From the NCBI RefSeq assembly GCF_963678635.1, contig NC_087064.1, positions 77,664,512-77,728,511 on the forward strand: a stretch of 64,000 bases of DNA, given 5' to 3'. Shown here piece after piece: positions 8,935 through 21,456 of this stretch (position 1 is the first letter of the stretch; each line of letters opens with the position of its first letter). A program made the translations under genes and the position numbers. The DNA comes from Symsagittifera roscoffensis. Lineage: Eukaryota > Xenacoelomorpha > Acoela > Convolutidae. A model generated the notes under the pieces. That model was given only the letters and a program-made list of their open reading frames with translations, did not search any database and had not been told where the DNA came from.

Positions 8935-9180
8935 TAATCGATTATAATCAATTAAAAATGGATATAATCCTAATTTTTAAGCCAATAAAATCCATTATAA
9001 TCGATCATAATTGATTATAATGGATTTTTTTCAAAAATAATCAATTATAATGGAGACAAAATTGATGGATTATTATCGATTATAATGGATTATAATGGAT
9101 TATTTTTTTTTAAATAATCGATTATAATGGCAATATAACCGATTTCGTGGTCTGAATTTTACATCTGCAATGGATTATAA
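8935..9180. repeat. ATCGATTATAAT-rich dispersed repeat, copy 1
   Basis: Overlapping ATAATCGATTATAATGGAT-like units are repeated many times and partly palindromic. The same motif recurs near 18.65, 20.12, 27.36 and 45.95 kb. Several copies are followed by a CCAGTGCGGG-like tail; here the relic is CTCGGTGCGGGAAACGC at about 9229. Confidence 0.7.
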
Positions 9181-12100
9181 TGGATTGGGATTGTTTTTGT
9201 CTATGAATTCGATTAGAATCCATGGGCGCTCGGTGCGGGAAACGCTTTGCTCTAAGTAAACATTTATTTTGGTTCAAACGTTCATATATTTCTCTAGTTT
9301 TTTTAAAATTTAAAATACAAAAAAGTCTTTGCGGGAAGAGTTTTCCCTGCATATATTATGATACTAATTAGTTCATCCCTTGCATTTTTGTGGCCAGAAA
9401 AAATTATAGATAAAAAGTATTTCATGGAGAAAACGTTAAATCGGGATAAAATTGACGGGGTAAAATCAAGAGATTGTGGGCAGAAGTTTCTGCTACCTGC
9501 AGCCATTGGAAAACCCAAGCTTTTGCGTAAAAAATTGTTTCGAAAAAAGCAAGTCATGCTAACCGTAACGCAGCATCAACTTTCCAATAGATCGCACAGA
9601 GATAAATTTTATTTCTAAAAATTGAATGCAGGAATTGACTGCTTTCATTCTGGACGTTTCTGATGAAATCAAGCACCATTGTTTGGTAAAAAAATATATT
9701 TTGTATTAAAGCTACACACGCAACTGTAAAGCAATACTTTCTACAAAACTAAATTGAAATCACGCACAAAATCTTTTTAGTTAATTGCAAATATACCACA
9801 GAGACTCAGAGACTCAGGAAAAAGAAATATCTCTTAAAATTATTTTTTAAATTTTTTGTCTTATATTTCACTTATTTGAATCATCAATAGTGTATCTGAT
9901 TAACAACTGCATGAAATACACCGAAGATTTTTTTCGAACAATAAAAAGAAGTTATAAAACAAATGATAAAATTAATTTATAATCAGATCATTCGTTCTCT
10001 TAACTTTAATTTGCAAGAAAATTAATTAAAAGTGAAGAAACTTGACAATTTGTCAATTGGCTGTTCTTGTGCTAACGTTCCTAACAGAGCAATTACCTTT
10101 ACTAGAGCTTTTATCAATAACAAAACATATACCCGCTGTTTACGGCGAATACAATGGTGTGATCATTTAAAGTAATATGAGAAGTCATAAAGCCTGATTG
10201 ATAGTCTCTATATATTCAATCTGACCCCAGGATTATCGCTTTAGGCCACTAGGCAAACAACTTCCTCAAACAATAAGAAAACCTAAAGGCAAACAATTAT
10301 AAAACTTTAAAAAATTCATGGAACAGCAAACAAAACACGTATCACGAGTGAAGTAAACATAAAAGTATCAAAAAGTATATACTGTTGAGCCTTTTTATAC
10401 CTACTCCGACAGATTGAGCAAAATTGTTTGAGATCAAAATCAACTCAGAAATTAAAAAAAGTTTGCTTTCTTATTAGTATAATGAAAACTACAAACTAAA
10501 AATTTCAACAAGGGTTTATCGTCAGAGTTCAGCTTTGAACTTTGAATTTTGCTCAAGAAATAGTACAAAAGCTTCTTTAAACCCGATTGAAAGCTCCAAA
10601 ACGTTTTTTGGTTGCGCCATATCAGTAAATCTAGATTAATAAAAAAAATAAGAAAGTTTTTTGATGCGAATGATCACAAGAAAAATAGAGTTCAACAAAA
10701 CTAAAATGGTTGAGACAAAAACACAAAGTTTGCTCAAATAACGAAATGCATAATACGATTCAAAACAATACTCACTAAAGGTCATATAAGAAAGGTGACA
10801 GCAATTTCATAGCATTTAGAGAAAAAAGTGGGCGTTTGCTTTGTGAGTTCAAGTTCTTTACGCACAACATTACACACAAGATTTGCCAAGAATCAATTCA
10901 GCCAAAAACATAAGTGATTGGGAGTTATTTTTGTTAAAAGTTTGAAAAAGTTTGTCGGCCTTTTTTAAGGTCGACTATCTAGATTTTCTGATCTCTTCTA
11001 AATCCTTAAAAGATCTTATTTTGAACAGAACTTTTTAGGCTCTTTTTGGAATTTTTTGACCAAAAGTTGCATTTTTTCAACAGAAAAAATGTTTTCAGCA
11101 AAAACAACAAAAAGAGCTGCGTCAATGAATATTCAAAAATCTACAAAATAGAGTATAGATCAGTTTTCAAAATTTATGTCAATGAAAAAAGATATATTTG
11201 TTTAAAGGTGATGCCTTTTGATTTTTTTTTTCAGAGCGAGAAAATATGCCGGAAAAGGCGTTTTTAGGCAGTTTTTGGAAAAACATTTTGGACAAAAAAT
11301 CGCATTTTTTTGGCAGGCGCTCTTCCGTCAAAGTTAGTATATTTTGGCACCAAAGACGCCATCAGAAATTTTTTAAGGTCTGTCAGCCGAAAAATTGATA
11401 TCTCAAAATAGTACAAAGTGGGACCCCTTGAGTCGGCAGATGGTCGAAACCCAGAGAAGGAGGCGTCTGCCACACCCAGCCCCCCTAAATAAGCTACTGA
11501 TCACAATCATGCTGATGATCTTTCTTCAAGAAAGTTTTAGATTCGGGCCAGGGGGATGGCAGGGAGGCTAATAAGCATAAGCGAGGGGATTTTTGTTGGA
11601 AAAATGTAGGTTGAGATTTGAGATTAAGGGATCTTAATAAATGTCAATTGTTTCCTATCCGATCTCATTTTATTGCCTCTCACAAGAGGGACTCGACTAA
11701 CCGTCATTCAAGATTCCACGCACGGTGATTTATACAATTCATTATCCCTGCGAATTCAAGACAACATCAAATTAATCAGCGGGAAAATTTGGTGCATCAC
11801 AGGCAAAATTTTGATCAAACCGGTTTTACCGTCAATTCTATTCGTGACGTTTTAAAGTAAAAAAAACAAAGAATCAGTATTTTTGATGTTTTTCTTTAAC
11901 TAATTAATTGCAAGTTTTGCTTCGCAAGAAAACTGAATTGGGTCAATTCAAATTTCAATTTTTGCTGAAGTGCTTAAACCCAGTCGAGGGTATTTATTTG
12001 TATTACCGCGAGGCCTTGTCACAATCCCATAAGTCCAATTTACCTTAAAGTAAAGCTCTATTAAGCTTTAGAGAAAAACAGAAATCACTGAATCATAAAA

Positions 12101-13194
12101 CTGCCGCAATTTAAAATCTTCCCCTTTCTTAAACATTCTTAAGTCAGCGTCGAGGTCAAAAAACGTCGATCATAAAAGGTATGTACAATATTTCGCCCCT
12201 AAATCCGCCCCTGCATCCATAAATGTAACAACCACGTATTTTTTTGCATAATTGATATCAATGTGTGTAAAATCTTTAAATTGGATTCACAAAATTGAAT
12301 GATTTTGAATCATTTCTACAACAGATTTACGTTAGGTTCAAATACTCGGAGGGTCGTTGATTGGGAATCTATCATACCGGTATCAACCAAAATTTTTTAA
12401 AATTTTTTGTTCCGACTTTCCATCAGTTTTGATTTTTGCGATAAATTGTTTCAAGGAACACACTCAAATTTAAGTTTTTTCGCGGTTTGACTTTAGATTT
12501 TTGAAGTTGAACTAGCTGGTTTTGTTGAAAGAAAGGCAAGCTCCAGAATCAAATAGCAAACTTGTAATTGTCACGAAAAAACGTAAACAGTTATTAGTTT
12601 CAAAAATGAAATACAATCATACAAAAGTCTTGAAATCCAAAAACATTTAATGTCATATACTCAAAAGTGTTCAGCAAATTTAAAATTCGAAAATTAAAGA
12701 TTGTTCAGAAGCTTTAAATCTTCCAATTTTTTACTTGAGTTTTTTCAGAATTTCGAAGAAGACGAAAAAATTATGCTTGGACCGTTTTTTTATTTAGTGA
12801 ACTTTTAGCTTTTAAACGATTTTTTAAAAATTCATCCGAAGATTTTTTTATCTGGAGCTCAAAGATAGAAACAAAAGATTAAACGGTGATATATGCTTTA
12901 TAAAGTTGGTAACACAACAGCAACAAAAAACAACTCGCAAAAATGGCAACTCGTATAGTTTAGCAATTACTACTACCCTCAAAAAGCGATAGCATGAATC
13001 AAGCTCGTAAGATAATTTTACCCTTTGTCGCTTCGAAAATGTTTAAAATTTACTGCCTTTTTAGGAGCAATGAACATAGTGAATACTTCTTTATAGATAC
13101 TGGTGTTTTTTGTGTTATTTTAGGAAAAAGTCTTAAAATTTAATCGCGCTCAATGTTGGAAGTTTTGCTGTTTGACATGTGATTTGTATTTTGA
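9181..13194. other. AT-rich intergenic DNA, no supported gene
   Basis: Only short frames without splice signals or recognisable motifs occur. A piece of the TATCGAACAGCAAA dispersed repeat lies at about 12,520-12,640, and the 12,775-12,870 repeat matches 8,130-8,240. Nothing else is recognised. Confidence 0.5.
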
Positions 13195-13540
13195 TTAAAA
13201 GAAAGCAAACTCAACTATCGAACAGCAAAAGTGTTAAAGTCACAAAAAACGTGATAAACTTCTAGTTTCGAAATTGGATTTTTAATGTTTAGCTTTCCCA
13301 GCGAAATAAAATTTTTTTTACTTATTGATCCAGTTTTCTCAAATTGGGTTAATTTCAACAAAAAAAACGTCGATTGTAAAATGTTCTACAAGTTGAAACA
13401 GTTTCAAGACCATCTATTATTTTATTAAAAATTCAAAAGATGAAGGCTTTTCAAAAAACCATTTAGTTTTTTTTCCGTTTCTTTGCGTTCATTACTCTTT
13501 TCCAACTATCATTTGGCTATGTTTTTCTTTACAACTCAAA
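13195..13540 (+). repeat. TATCGAACAGCAAA dispersed repeat, copy at 13.2 kb
   Basis: The block contains in order CTATCGAACAGCAAAAGTG, an ACGTGATxxACTT segment, TGATCCAGTTTTCTCAAAT and CTCTTTTCCAACTxTC..GGCTATGTTTTTC. The same order appears near 32.98, 43.19 and 49.98 kb, all on the + strand. Confidence 0.6.
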
Positions 13541-15359
13541 AATGTTTCGGATTTTGCCTAATCTATCTGTGCCTTTATTGCGTTGTTGTATGAGCGAAAA
13601 CAGAATCTTATAGCTGTTAAGCTGCTGAGGCAATAATTTAATTTTTTTTTTAAGTTGAAGTTTTTTCAAAAACAGTTTTTTTTTATTCAAATTTTTTCCA
13701 ATTTGTTTCCATTTCGTAAGTTTTGTTTTAATGCAAATTCGTTTTTAATGGTTGTTTTTTGCATGTAGTTTTTCGAAAAAAGAACCGCACTCAAGACACA
13801 TTGAGAAAAAGCAATGAATTTCATAGTAGATATGGCTTCTTCGACAAAAACAAAACATGTAAACCATTAGAAGTTTTTTTTTTTGTAAGTTTGTTTCATT
13901 GTGAGATGTCGTAACCACTGCAAGATAATGGGGGTTCACAAATGGCTTATCTGATCGATTTCTGATAGTTAACGCGCGATATATTGCCTTTTTAAAACAC
14001 TCGTAAGCGGCGAATTTTTGAATTCAAATGGAATTGAGGCAAACGATTAGGTCTCATTATTAGGACAGACGCTAAGTGCAACCCTTTGTAGCTCACATTA
14101 GTGTGTGGGGGAATAGATTGAAGAAACAAATGAAAACTTTTGCTTCCTCTTTTTTAAAATTAATTTATCCATTTTTGTCAAAAACAAACTTTTTATTCGC
14201 CTGAAAGCGCATTCGCAACAATCAGGGCTTCTTGATACACTAGCAGTCTGGTTGTACACTTTTCCTACCATCAGGTTGCTAGAACTTAAATTGTCAAAAA
14301 TTTCTTAATAACTTGAGCTTAAAAACTACTCTGTGTGCGATATGTTTTAGTTTATGATTCGCAATTTGCAATTTCGCTTAGTTTTGGATAATTAAAGCGA
14401 AAGCGGGAGCGGGGTTTTAAATTGATTTATTACAAGCAATTCTGTTTTTTTTTGTTCCGACATTCGAAGATCGTGAAGAATATATATGCTTGGAGTGGCT
14501 TTTTAGACCAATTTTCAGACAGAATACTACTTGGTCAATTGGGTGATGTTCGCAGGCTCCATCGTGCGAGCACATTATTATTTTAACCAGCCTAAAAGCT
14601 CATTTTGAAACGAACCAAACGAAACTGCTTGTTTTATTTTTTGATTCTGAAAGAGTAACGCGAATTATTCCTCACTAGAAAATCAATCCAAATTGAATCC
14701 AAGCTGACACAAAATTTCACGCTTAAAATTTATTTTAATAAGCCTATTTTTTCAATCTTTAAATTGCCACAAAAAAATTGAGACCAGTTGGTGAGATTAG
14801 CAGCGGACCAATGGTAGGCTATTTAGCTTGTCACACAGATTTCTTCTCGTCTAATCATATTTATCATATTTCATCACAATCGAGACTGAGTTGTTATGTA
14901 GAGCGAAGCTTTTTTATGCACCTCAAACTGTTTTTTTTTGCGGCTCGAATTTATCAGTGGTGCCACTATTTCAGCCGAAATTGGTCAGACTGTGGTAGAC
15001 CTGACGCTAAAGGTCAAGTGAGCGCTCGTCCTCATTGTTTTTGCAATGGCAGGGGACCGATTACGCATCCAATTACGCATCCACTAGGCTAATTAGATTC
15101 CATTCATTGTAAAAGTTACTACATTTACAAACAAACGAAATCACATTGCGAGAACGCCGTGGAACTATGCAGCCCGTTTTCAGGCGCCTCTGATCCTGCT
15201 ATGACTTCTATTATTTTTAAATATCGATAGTTATTCAAGAAATCAAACAAAAAAGAATTAATGATTTAAAGAAGAAAAAAAATTTTTGAAGCGAAAAAAG
15301 GGAAAAATTTCAGCAGAATACCTACCCTTGACAGCAAATCTTTTTTTTAAATACTAATT
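13541..15359. other. AT-rich intergenic DNA, no supported gene
   Basis: Remnants of dispersed repeats are seen: AACGCGCGATATAT at about 13,972 and TTGTTCCGACATTCGAAGAT at about 14,451, both shared with the repeats at 25.3 and 29.9 kb. No other structure was found. Confidence 0.4.
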
Positions 15360-16510
15360 CTACTCAAAAATGAGTTTAAACAGTTGATAATTTCCTAGAA
15401 TAAAATTGTCCAAAAACTCATGGTTAAAGATTTGTAATTGATATTGTGTGCAGCTCTGAATCTTATTTACAAAATCTGGGTAGTATTTTAGAACAAAGTT
15501 GAAAAGTTTTCTAATTCTAACGTTTACAGAAGTTTTTTGATTACCCTTTGATTGCACAAGTATTTGCCTAGCTAAAACTCTCTTATTCATAATTGTTTTC
15601 AAATTTTTCTCAGTTACAGCTTCCTGGACAATGGCCGATATGCACTCTTTTCTCAAAACCTTACATAGTAACTTTTATATTTCTTAGATAGGTAATTCCT
15701 TTACGAAGTATATTTTGCGTTTATGTCTCAGTTTTTCGATGCTTTCGTTTCTTCTCTTAAAACAAATCATTTTTAGAAGCCGTTTAATTTTAAGTTCAAT
15801 TGTTTCTAATTTCGTTTCGTCTGTTGACGCATAAGTCAAAACCCCGTACTGTAAAATGGGTTTCACATAAGCGTTATATGCTTTCAATAATTGAGCTTTA
15901 CCTAAAACTTTCCTCAACCTGTAATACATTCCACAAAACCTTGACAATTTATTTTCAATTTTTGTAATATTATCAGTAAAGGAAAGTTTAGAGTCAATTT
16001 TAACACCTAAGTATCGGAACGATTGTTTTTCTTCAATAATTATTCCATTCTTTTTGACATCTGATTTACCGCTGCTCTTCTTAGATAGTATGTTTGTTTT
16101 TGTTTTATCTTCATTTAAGGTCAGATTGTTATTTTCTAGCCAACTTGCTGTTTTCTCCAACGCTTCTTGACGATTACCGATTAAGTCCCTGTTTCTAACT
16201 GTTGTTTTTATGACAGTGTCGTCTGCATATAAAATCAGATTACTTTCATTTTTTCATTTAGCTCAATATCATTTATATAAATGATGAGAAGAAGCGGGCC
16301 TAGTATGGATCCCTGTGGTACTCCATAATTCTCATTTTTATTTTGAGAGCGTTTGGTTTTAGTGGCAACGTATTTTTGTCGGTTTTTTAAATAAGATTTT
16401 AGAAGATCAAAAACAGGTCCCCGAAAACCATATGCGTCACATTTCTCAAGTAAAAGAATGTGGTCAACTGTATCAAAGGCTTTCTTAAGGCGCAGTGCTG
16501 CTTGTATATG
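15360..16510 (-). mobile_element. 5'-truncated non-LTR retrotransposon (LINE) reverse transcriptase fragment
   Basis: The minus strand, read from about 16,510 downwards, carries the RT order of LINE ORF2: KAFDTVDH (16,461-16,484), GVPQGSILGP (about 16,298-16,324), IYIND, then YADD (16,218-16,229). The thumb region follows (LNEDKTK, FRYLGVKIDSKLSF, YNAYVKPILQYG). A one-base loss between IYIND and YADD (near 16,245) breaks the frame, and two stops separate the 158-residue piece (15,684-16,160) from the C-terminal piece (15,360-15,656). Palm motifs upstream of KAFD, the endonuclease and ORF1 are missing, the usual 5' truncation of LINE insertions. It is similar to the CR1/Jockey-type clades, but the clade is not resolved. 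It is dead as a protein gene. Confidence 0.92.
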
Positions 16511-18644
16511 TTAGGGGACGCAAAATCTAGCACTCGATTCTTTGCATAGTGTGAAGATGAAGTTTTCATTAAATCTTATCTACACACATTTTACATAAAC
16601 TGAAGTAAAATTGAAAAAAAACTAAATCGGGACATTGAAGTCACCCGGAATATTCAAGGCTTCGCCTGATCCGAACGGTCTTAATATCATTACTTTTTGT
16701 TATTAAAATGTTGATCTTCTTGGTTTCTTTGGTTTAAAATGTTGCTCTTCTTGGTTTCTATTGGTTTCTTTGATTTAACTTAATCAAAAATTTTATTTCT
16801 TCGGCTTCAAGGATAAGGATCACCTTTTTTACGTTGTTCCGACTAACAAATTTTTCAAAAACTTGTTTATGGCAAACAGCTGCTCGGTACTCGGCGTTTT
16901 TTGCAAACACCCCAGTGCGGAGAGTGAAAAAGTTGAGGGCTAGAAAAAAGTTTTCTAGCGGGTCCTACAGCCCCATAACATTTCAAAGCCCCCAAAGCAT
17001 GACTCTTATTGGCATGCAGCCTTGGCCGAAGTTTTTTATTCGGCAAATTTCATTTGTTGGGCTAAGATTAAATTTTGTTGAAAATGAGGCAGAGAAACTC
17101 TATTTTTTCCACAACAGTCGACTTTATCGTATAAATAGTTGTACATTCGAGTCGTTCAACGTTTTTTATTGTCTGGTATGTCCTCAAGTCTGACCATAGC
17201 AACTGATGGTAGTGATGTGGTAACCTATTTGACCACAAGTTCAGGGGAGTCGATTCAGATCCATAGAATAATTTATGCAACCCAAATATTATCATGTTTT
17301 AAATATAAATTAAGTTTTGTTATCATGTGATTTTGATGTGGCACAATCTGATATTTTTTAAACTATGATACGGGGCTGGTTCGCCTAGCATATCTGCGCA
17401 GCTGTCTTGGCTAGGGTTAGTTGCATGAAATCCGATCAGGGACAAAAAATATTTCACAAAACTTAGAATATTTTGATATGAAGATGTCAAAAGAAAGTCA
17501 CGAAAGTCCTAAAGTAAGACGACGACAGACATGCGGTTTTCACCAGGAACCTTTTTTTCATAACCCTCTTCGACTCAGCATAAATTAGATGTTGCCGTGA
17601 AGATTGTAGGATAAGTCTTTACAACTTCCCTCATTTCTTAAACTAGAGACATGGCGTTTAAATTATCTTCGGCTTATCAAAAAGACTTACTTTTCTTGCT
17701 CTCTAGCTTCTATCCGCGTGTGGAATTGTAATGATTCAGACTCTACAGAATCTCGGATCAAGTTTTCTGTTTTAATTTTCGACCTAGTCGGATCAAACAC
17801 ATGTCAGAGTTTGACCAAAAATCCGTAGTTGAAAAAACACTCCTACTCAAAAAATGAAGTCTTACACTCTAAAGTCGAAACATGAAGTCCAGATCCAAAA
17901 GGCAAACTCGATTTTGAAAAAAAAGGAAAACCCTTAAATAACTTTTCGATGTTTTTGCTTAAGAATATGAACAACAAATTTTGACTCATTCGAGAACCTC
18001 CATTTAAAAGCTAAAAATTGTTTGCGAGGAGAGTTATATAGCGCAAACTATAAATTTCAAGGAGTTCCCTTCAAAATAGTTACTTTCATGAAAATTTTCG
18101 CAAAGTTTGTTTTTTTAAACAATTTTGTTGCAAGTTTGAGACAAAAACTAAATTTTTGATCAACTACAAGTTTTCGCGGTTTTTATTTAAACTGCTTAGT
18201 TCAGCTGGGTTGAACTTGGTCGCAATGTTTTTTCTTGCTCGGTTGAATTTTTTTCGGTCAAAAATAATCCCAGGTCGATCTCAGTCTATTTGAATTTCGT
18301 CGGTCGAACACAGTAGATGAAATAATTTGCTTCGTCGAACTTCCCGAAAAAAAACTACTCAATCGAACTAATTTGAATTTTTTTCTATCGAACGACCTTG
18401 GTCAAAATGTGGAACGTAGTCGAGACCTCAAATGCCTCAAATGCTCATATTAAATTGCCAAAAAATCTATTCATCGAATTCTCTTGGAAAATATTCTCGT
18501 TTTACTCTTTGCAAAACTTCATTCGACATCACTCGAAGCGCATCTAAAAAATGTTTAGATTGCACTTAATTCGTAACCGAAAAATCAAACAGAAAAAAAA
18601 AACAAATTAGAATTGACAAAAAAAACAAAGTTTTGTTATATTGT
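16511..18644. other. AT-rich intergenic DNA, no supported gene
   Basis: A fragment at 16,630-16,690 (GGAATATTCAAGGCTTCGCCTGAT) belongs to the 540-bp dispersed repeat described at 29.9 and 31.1 kb. Nothing else is recognised. Confidence 0.4.
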
Positions 18645-18820
18645 CAAAATAATCGATTATAATGGATTTTAAACATTGAAATTAAGCGATTATAATCCGC
18701 TATAAGACCATTTTCCATGGTTGGTTGGTCATGAAAATCGATTAGATGGGTTAAGTTTGTGCCGATATAAACCATTAAAATCGATTATTTCCCAAAAAAT
18801 TCCAGTGCGGGTAGTGTTTT
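18645..18820. repeat. ATCGATTATAAT-rich dispersed repeat, copy 2
   Basis: AATCGATTATAATGGATT units run from about 18,651, followed by a TTCCAGTGCGGGTAGTG tail near 18,802. This matches the unit and tail order of the other copies. Confidence 0.65.
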
Positions 18821-19674
18821 GCGTTTAAAAAACAAAAGTGGATCATCTGCAAAATGATACATTTTTGATGATTTTCTGAATTCGTGAAAAAAATTCAAGA
18901 AAATTCTTTTTGTCTGGAAAAAAATCGACTATCTCACTCCTACATAAGAGGACCAACAAATTTCCACTAACTGATTTTATTTTTGCATTGTAAAAGCTAT
19001 GGCAAGTTAGTTTTGTAAACCCAGTTTGAATAAAAATAGTAGTTTTCTATGGTATTATCGAATCAACATAGAAAAGCTGGATCATTTTCTATTTCTAATA
19101 GCATCTGTTTTTCTTTTCTGTTGATCAAAAGAGCCACAATCACAGATAAGCAATTTCATTTTCTATTTGCCAAGAAGCATTAAAACTTATCTTTTTTTTG
19201 TCAATTGAACTATTGACTTAGTAATGTTAGTTTTTCACACCGTGTTTTGTGCATGATTTCAAGCAATTTAACGGAAAACAGCCAGTCAAATGTATTATCG
19301 GTTTCATATAGATTTGAAGAAAAAATACTGTTCGAAACGTTTCGGTGTCAGAATATAATAGACGAAAATAGAAAAGCTGATTTAGTCTCTAACTATTAAC
19401 GGTATTCAATTATAAACGCTTTAACGCTGGGTTACTAAATTTTCACCTTTTTTGATGCAGTTTTTTCTCTCAATTTAGTCGCCTTTTCTAAGAAAAAACA
19501 ACATTGGAGTTCGGTAAAGCTGATTCTAAGCAAAATTTTATAACTACTTTTTGATTTTTTCGGCAAGTTATTGTTCCAAAATTCCCAGATTGTAAAATTT
19601 AATTTTGCTTGGGATCATTTTTTGTTTCATCGATGCAAAAGTTTTCAACAGTAACTATAGATCACGATGTTTTT
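18821..19674. other. AT-rich intergenic DNA, no supported gene
   Basis: No coding, RNA or clear repeat signal was found on either strand. Confidence 0.4.
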
Positions 19675-19905
19675 ACCCTACCACCACCATCACCTCATCT
19701 ATATTACCACCACCATCACCTCATCTACACCCTCGCGCCCCCCAGGTTTCGACCCCCGCCACTCTCACCCTCCACGTTTAAGCCCCCCCCCCCTACTTCG
19801 GTGTATAAACAGTTCCGTTACCTGCAACCGCCCCCCCCCAAACTCGGTGGCAGCGGAATAAACAGAGGGGGGGGGGGGGGGGTTGGAGGGGGGATTGTAG
19901 AGAGG
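19675..19905. repeat. C/G-homopolymer island with a 25-bp tandem duplication
   Basis: ACCACCACCATCACCTCATC occurs twice in tandem (about 19,680 and 19,706). C runs follow, then a run of about 17 G at 19,867. The sequence stands out from the AT-rich surroundings. A frame across it is proline-rich only because of the C runs and is not taken as a gene. Confidence 0.6.
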
Positions 19906-20109
19906 GATTGTTAGAAACCATCACAGTAAAAAAAATAACAGTAAAACATAACAGTTAAGTAAATTGTTTAACCGCCAAATTGAAAAAGTAGAAAAATTTA
20001 AATGAAAAATTGAGTGTGAAAAATTTAAGTTTTTGAAACTTAGTCCGTAGCATCTCCACTAAACAGAAGTGAGATAGGCTGCAAATTTTGCAAAATTCAC
20101 CAACAGATT

Positions 20110-20320
20110 CTCAAAAAAGACATTATAATTGATTATACTGAAATAAAAAAATAATGAATTTGAAAAATTATTAGGATTATAATGCACTTTTGATGGACTG
20201 TAATTGATTACTTTTGTAATTTTATGGATACTGGGCACAGGATTATGGTTACCGGATTACTTTTCTATAAAATGACTACAATCGATTATTATCCATGAAA
20301 CTCCAGTGCAGTGCTGTTAT
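20110..20320. repeat. ATCGATTATAAT-rich dispersed repeat, copy 3 (diverged)
   Basis: ATTATAATTGATTATACTG-like units occur, then ATCGATTATTATCC and an ACTCCAGTGCAGTGCTG tail near 20,301. The order of units is the same as in the 18.65 kb copy. Confidence 0.55.
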
Positions 20321-21036
20321 CACAAAACAACTAATTCAACAGAAGTGGAAAACAAATAGAGTAACAATCCGTATAAACTCGTTCTTAGGTAAACGTTGTA
20401 ATTTTGATCTAAATAAAAAAATAAATCATTTTGAGATGAGGAATTTGGATGTGAGTTGTCAAAATGACGCTTGGATACTTTAACAAAGGGTTTCTCAGAT
20501 GCTTCGATCTGAAATTTGTTTTCTTCATGGTTCTTTCAGATCTTTAATTTTCTTTTAAATCCAAACTTTAGATCTTGATTCTTAAAATTATTATCAGTGA
20601 TCTGAAATAAAGAATTTCAAAACAAAATCCATTTAGTACGGGAAGGTATGATAGCTAGTTTTTTTTGGTTGGAAAAAAAATTGCGAAGTATCTCTACAGA
20701 GAAAAAAAAGAGCTGTGTGAAAAATTTTAATTATTGGGGGTTGTTTTGATAGTTATCACAGTTTCCATCAGCAAGTTGGTATCATTTGTTCCTTTTGCAA
20801 AAATTTTGTACGTTTAAAGGTTTTTTATAACTTCCACGTATAACAAAAAAAACTTCGACGAACCCTACCAAGAAATTTGAATCCCATTTTAACCCTAAGG
20901 TTTGCCAAGCCAAGTTTAGGCCTTGTACATTGTATTTCATGGTTTTTGAAATATGGAAGTACATCAAAAATTTTCAGGCAACAACGGATCATAAAATAGC
21001 ATATTCCACGTTGACAAAAATGCTACGGCTTCTTTG
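20321..21036. other. AT-rich intergenic DNA, no supported gene
   Basis: Nothing is recognised apart from a 13-base direct repeat (ACGGCTTCTTTGA at about 21,025 and 21,045) at the edge of the hairpin that follows. Confidence 0.4.
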
Positions 21037-21125
21037 ATGATGCAACGGCTTCTTTGAATAAATGTTCGCGAAAATGTTTGAGCAACATTTTCGCTAACAT
21101 TTATTCAAAGAAGCCGTTGCATCAT
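21037..21125. repeat. Near-perfect 42-bp inverted repeat (hairpin)
   Basis: The left arm 21,037-21,078 and right arm 21,084-21,125 are reverse complements with one mismatch, separated by a 5-base TGAGC loop. Each arm contains GCAACGGCTTCTTTGAATAA. An arm this long does not arise by chance. Confidence 0.85.
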
Positions 21126-21206
21126 GATCAGTTATTTAAAAAAACATTGGCTTTTTTCATGATGAGACTTTGCAAAAGCGATGTACGATAGTTCTTGAAT
21201 CCAAAA

Positions 21207-21456
21207 TTAAGACCAAGTTAACATCCCCCCCCCCCCCCCCAATCCGTTAAGGGGGAGGATGTTAACTTGGTTCTGAGTTCGAATTTTCAGCCAATCAGAA
21301 TAGAGCATTTTGCATGCAGCGCTAAGTAGGTTTAAATTAAAATGAACGCTGGGGTGGAGGATCTTAACTTGGTCTATTTGGGGGTGGGGAGGGGGGTATT
21401 GGGGGGGGGGGGGGGGGGGGGGTGGTGGTGGAAGGGGGGATGTTAACTTGATCCTA
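21207..21456. mobile_element. Miniature inverted-repeat element with G runs, copy 1
   Basis: Terminal inverted repeats AAGTTAACATCCCCCC (21,215-21,230) and its exact complement (21,434-21,449) extend imperfectly to 21,207 and 21,456. The interior holds a second GGGGGAGGATGTTAACTTGG, an AATTTTCAGCCAATCA core and long C and G runs. The interior matches the element at 44.9 kb and, reversed, 40.4 kb. No coding capacity is present, so it is non-autonomous. Confidence 0.75.

Noticed and set aside
8935-9180. CRISPR-like array of short repeats
   Set aside because: The units are AT-rich, overlapping and palindromic, with no unique spacers of constant length, and the host is a eukaryote.
19609-19914. 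101-codon Pro-rich frame at 19.6 kb
   Set aside because: It is a product of C and G runs and a short tandem repeat; there is no ATG start and no coding-like composition.
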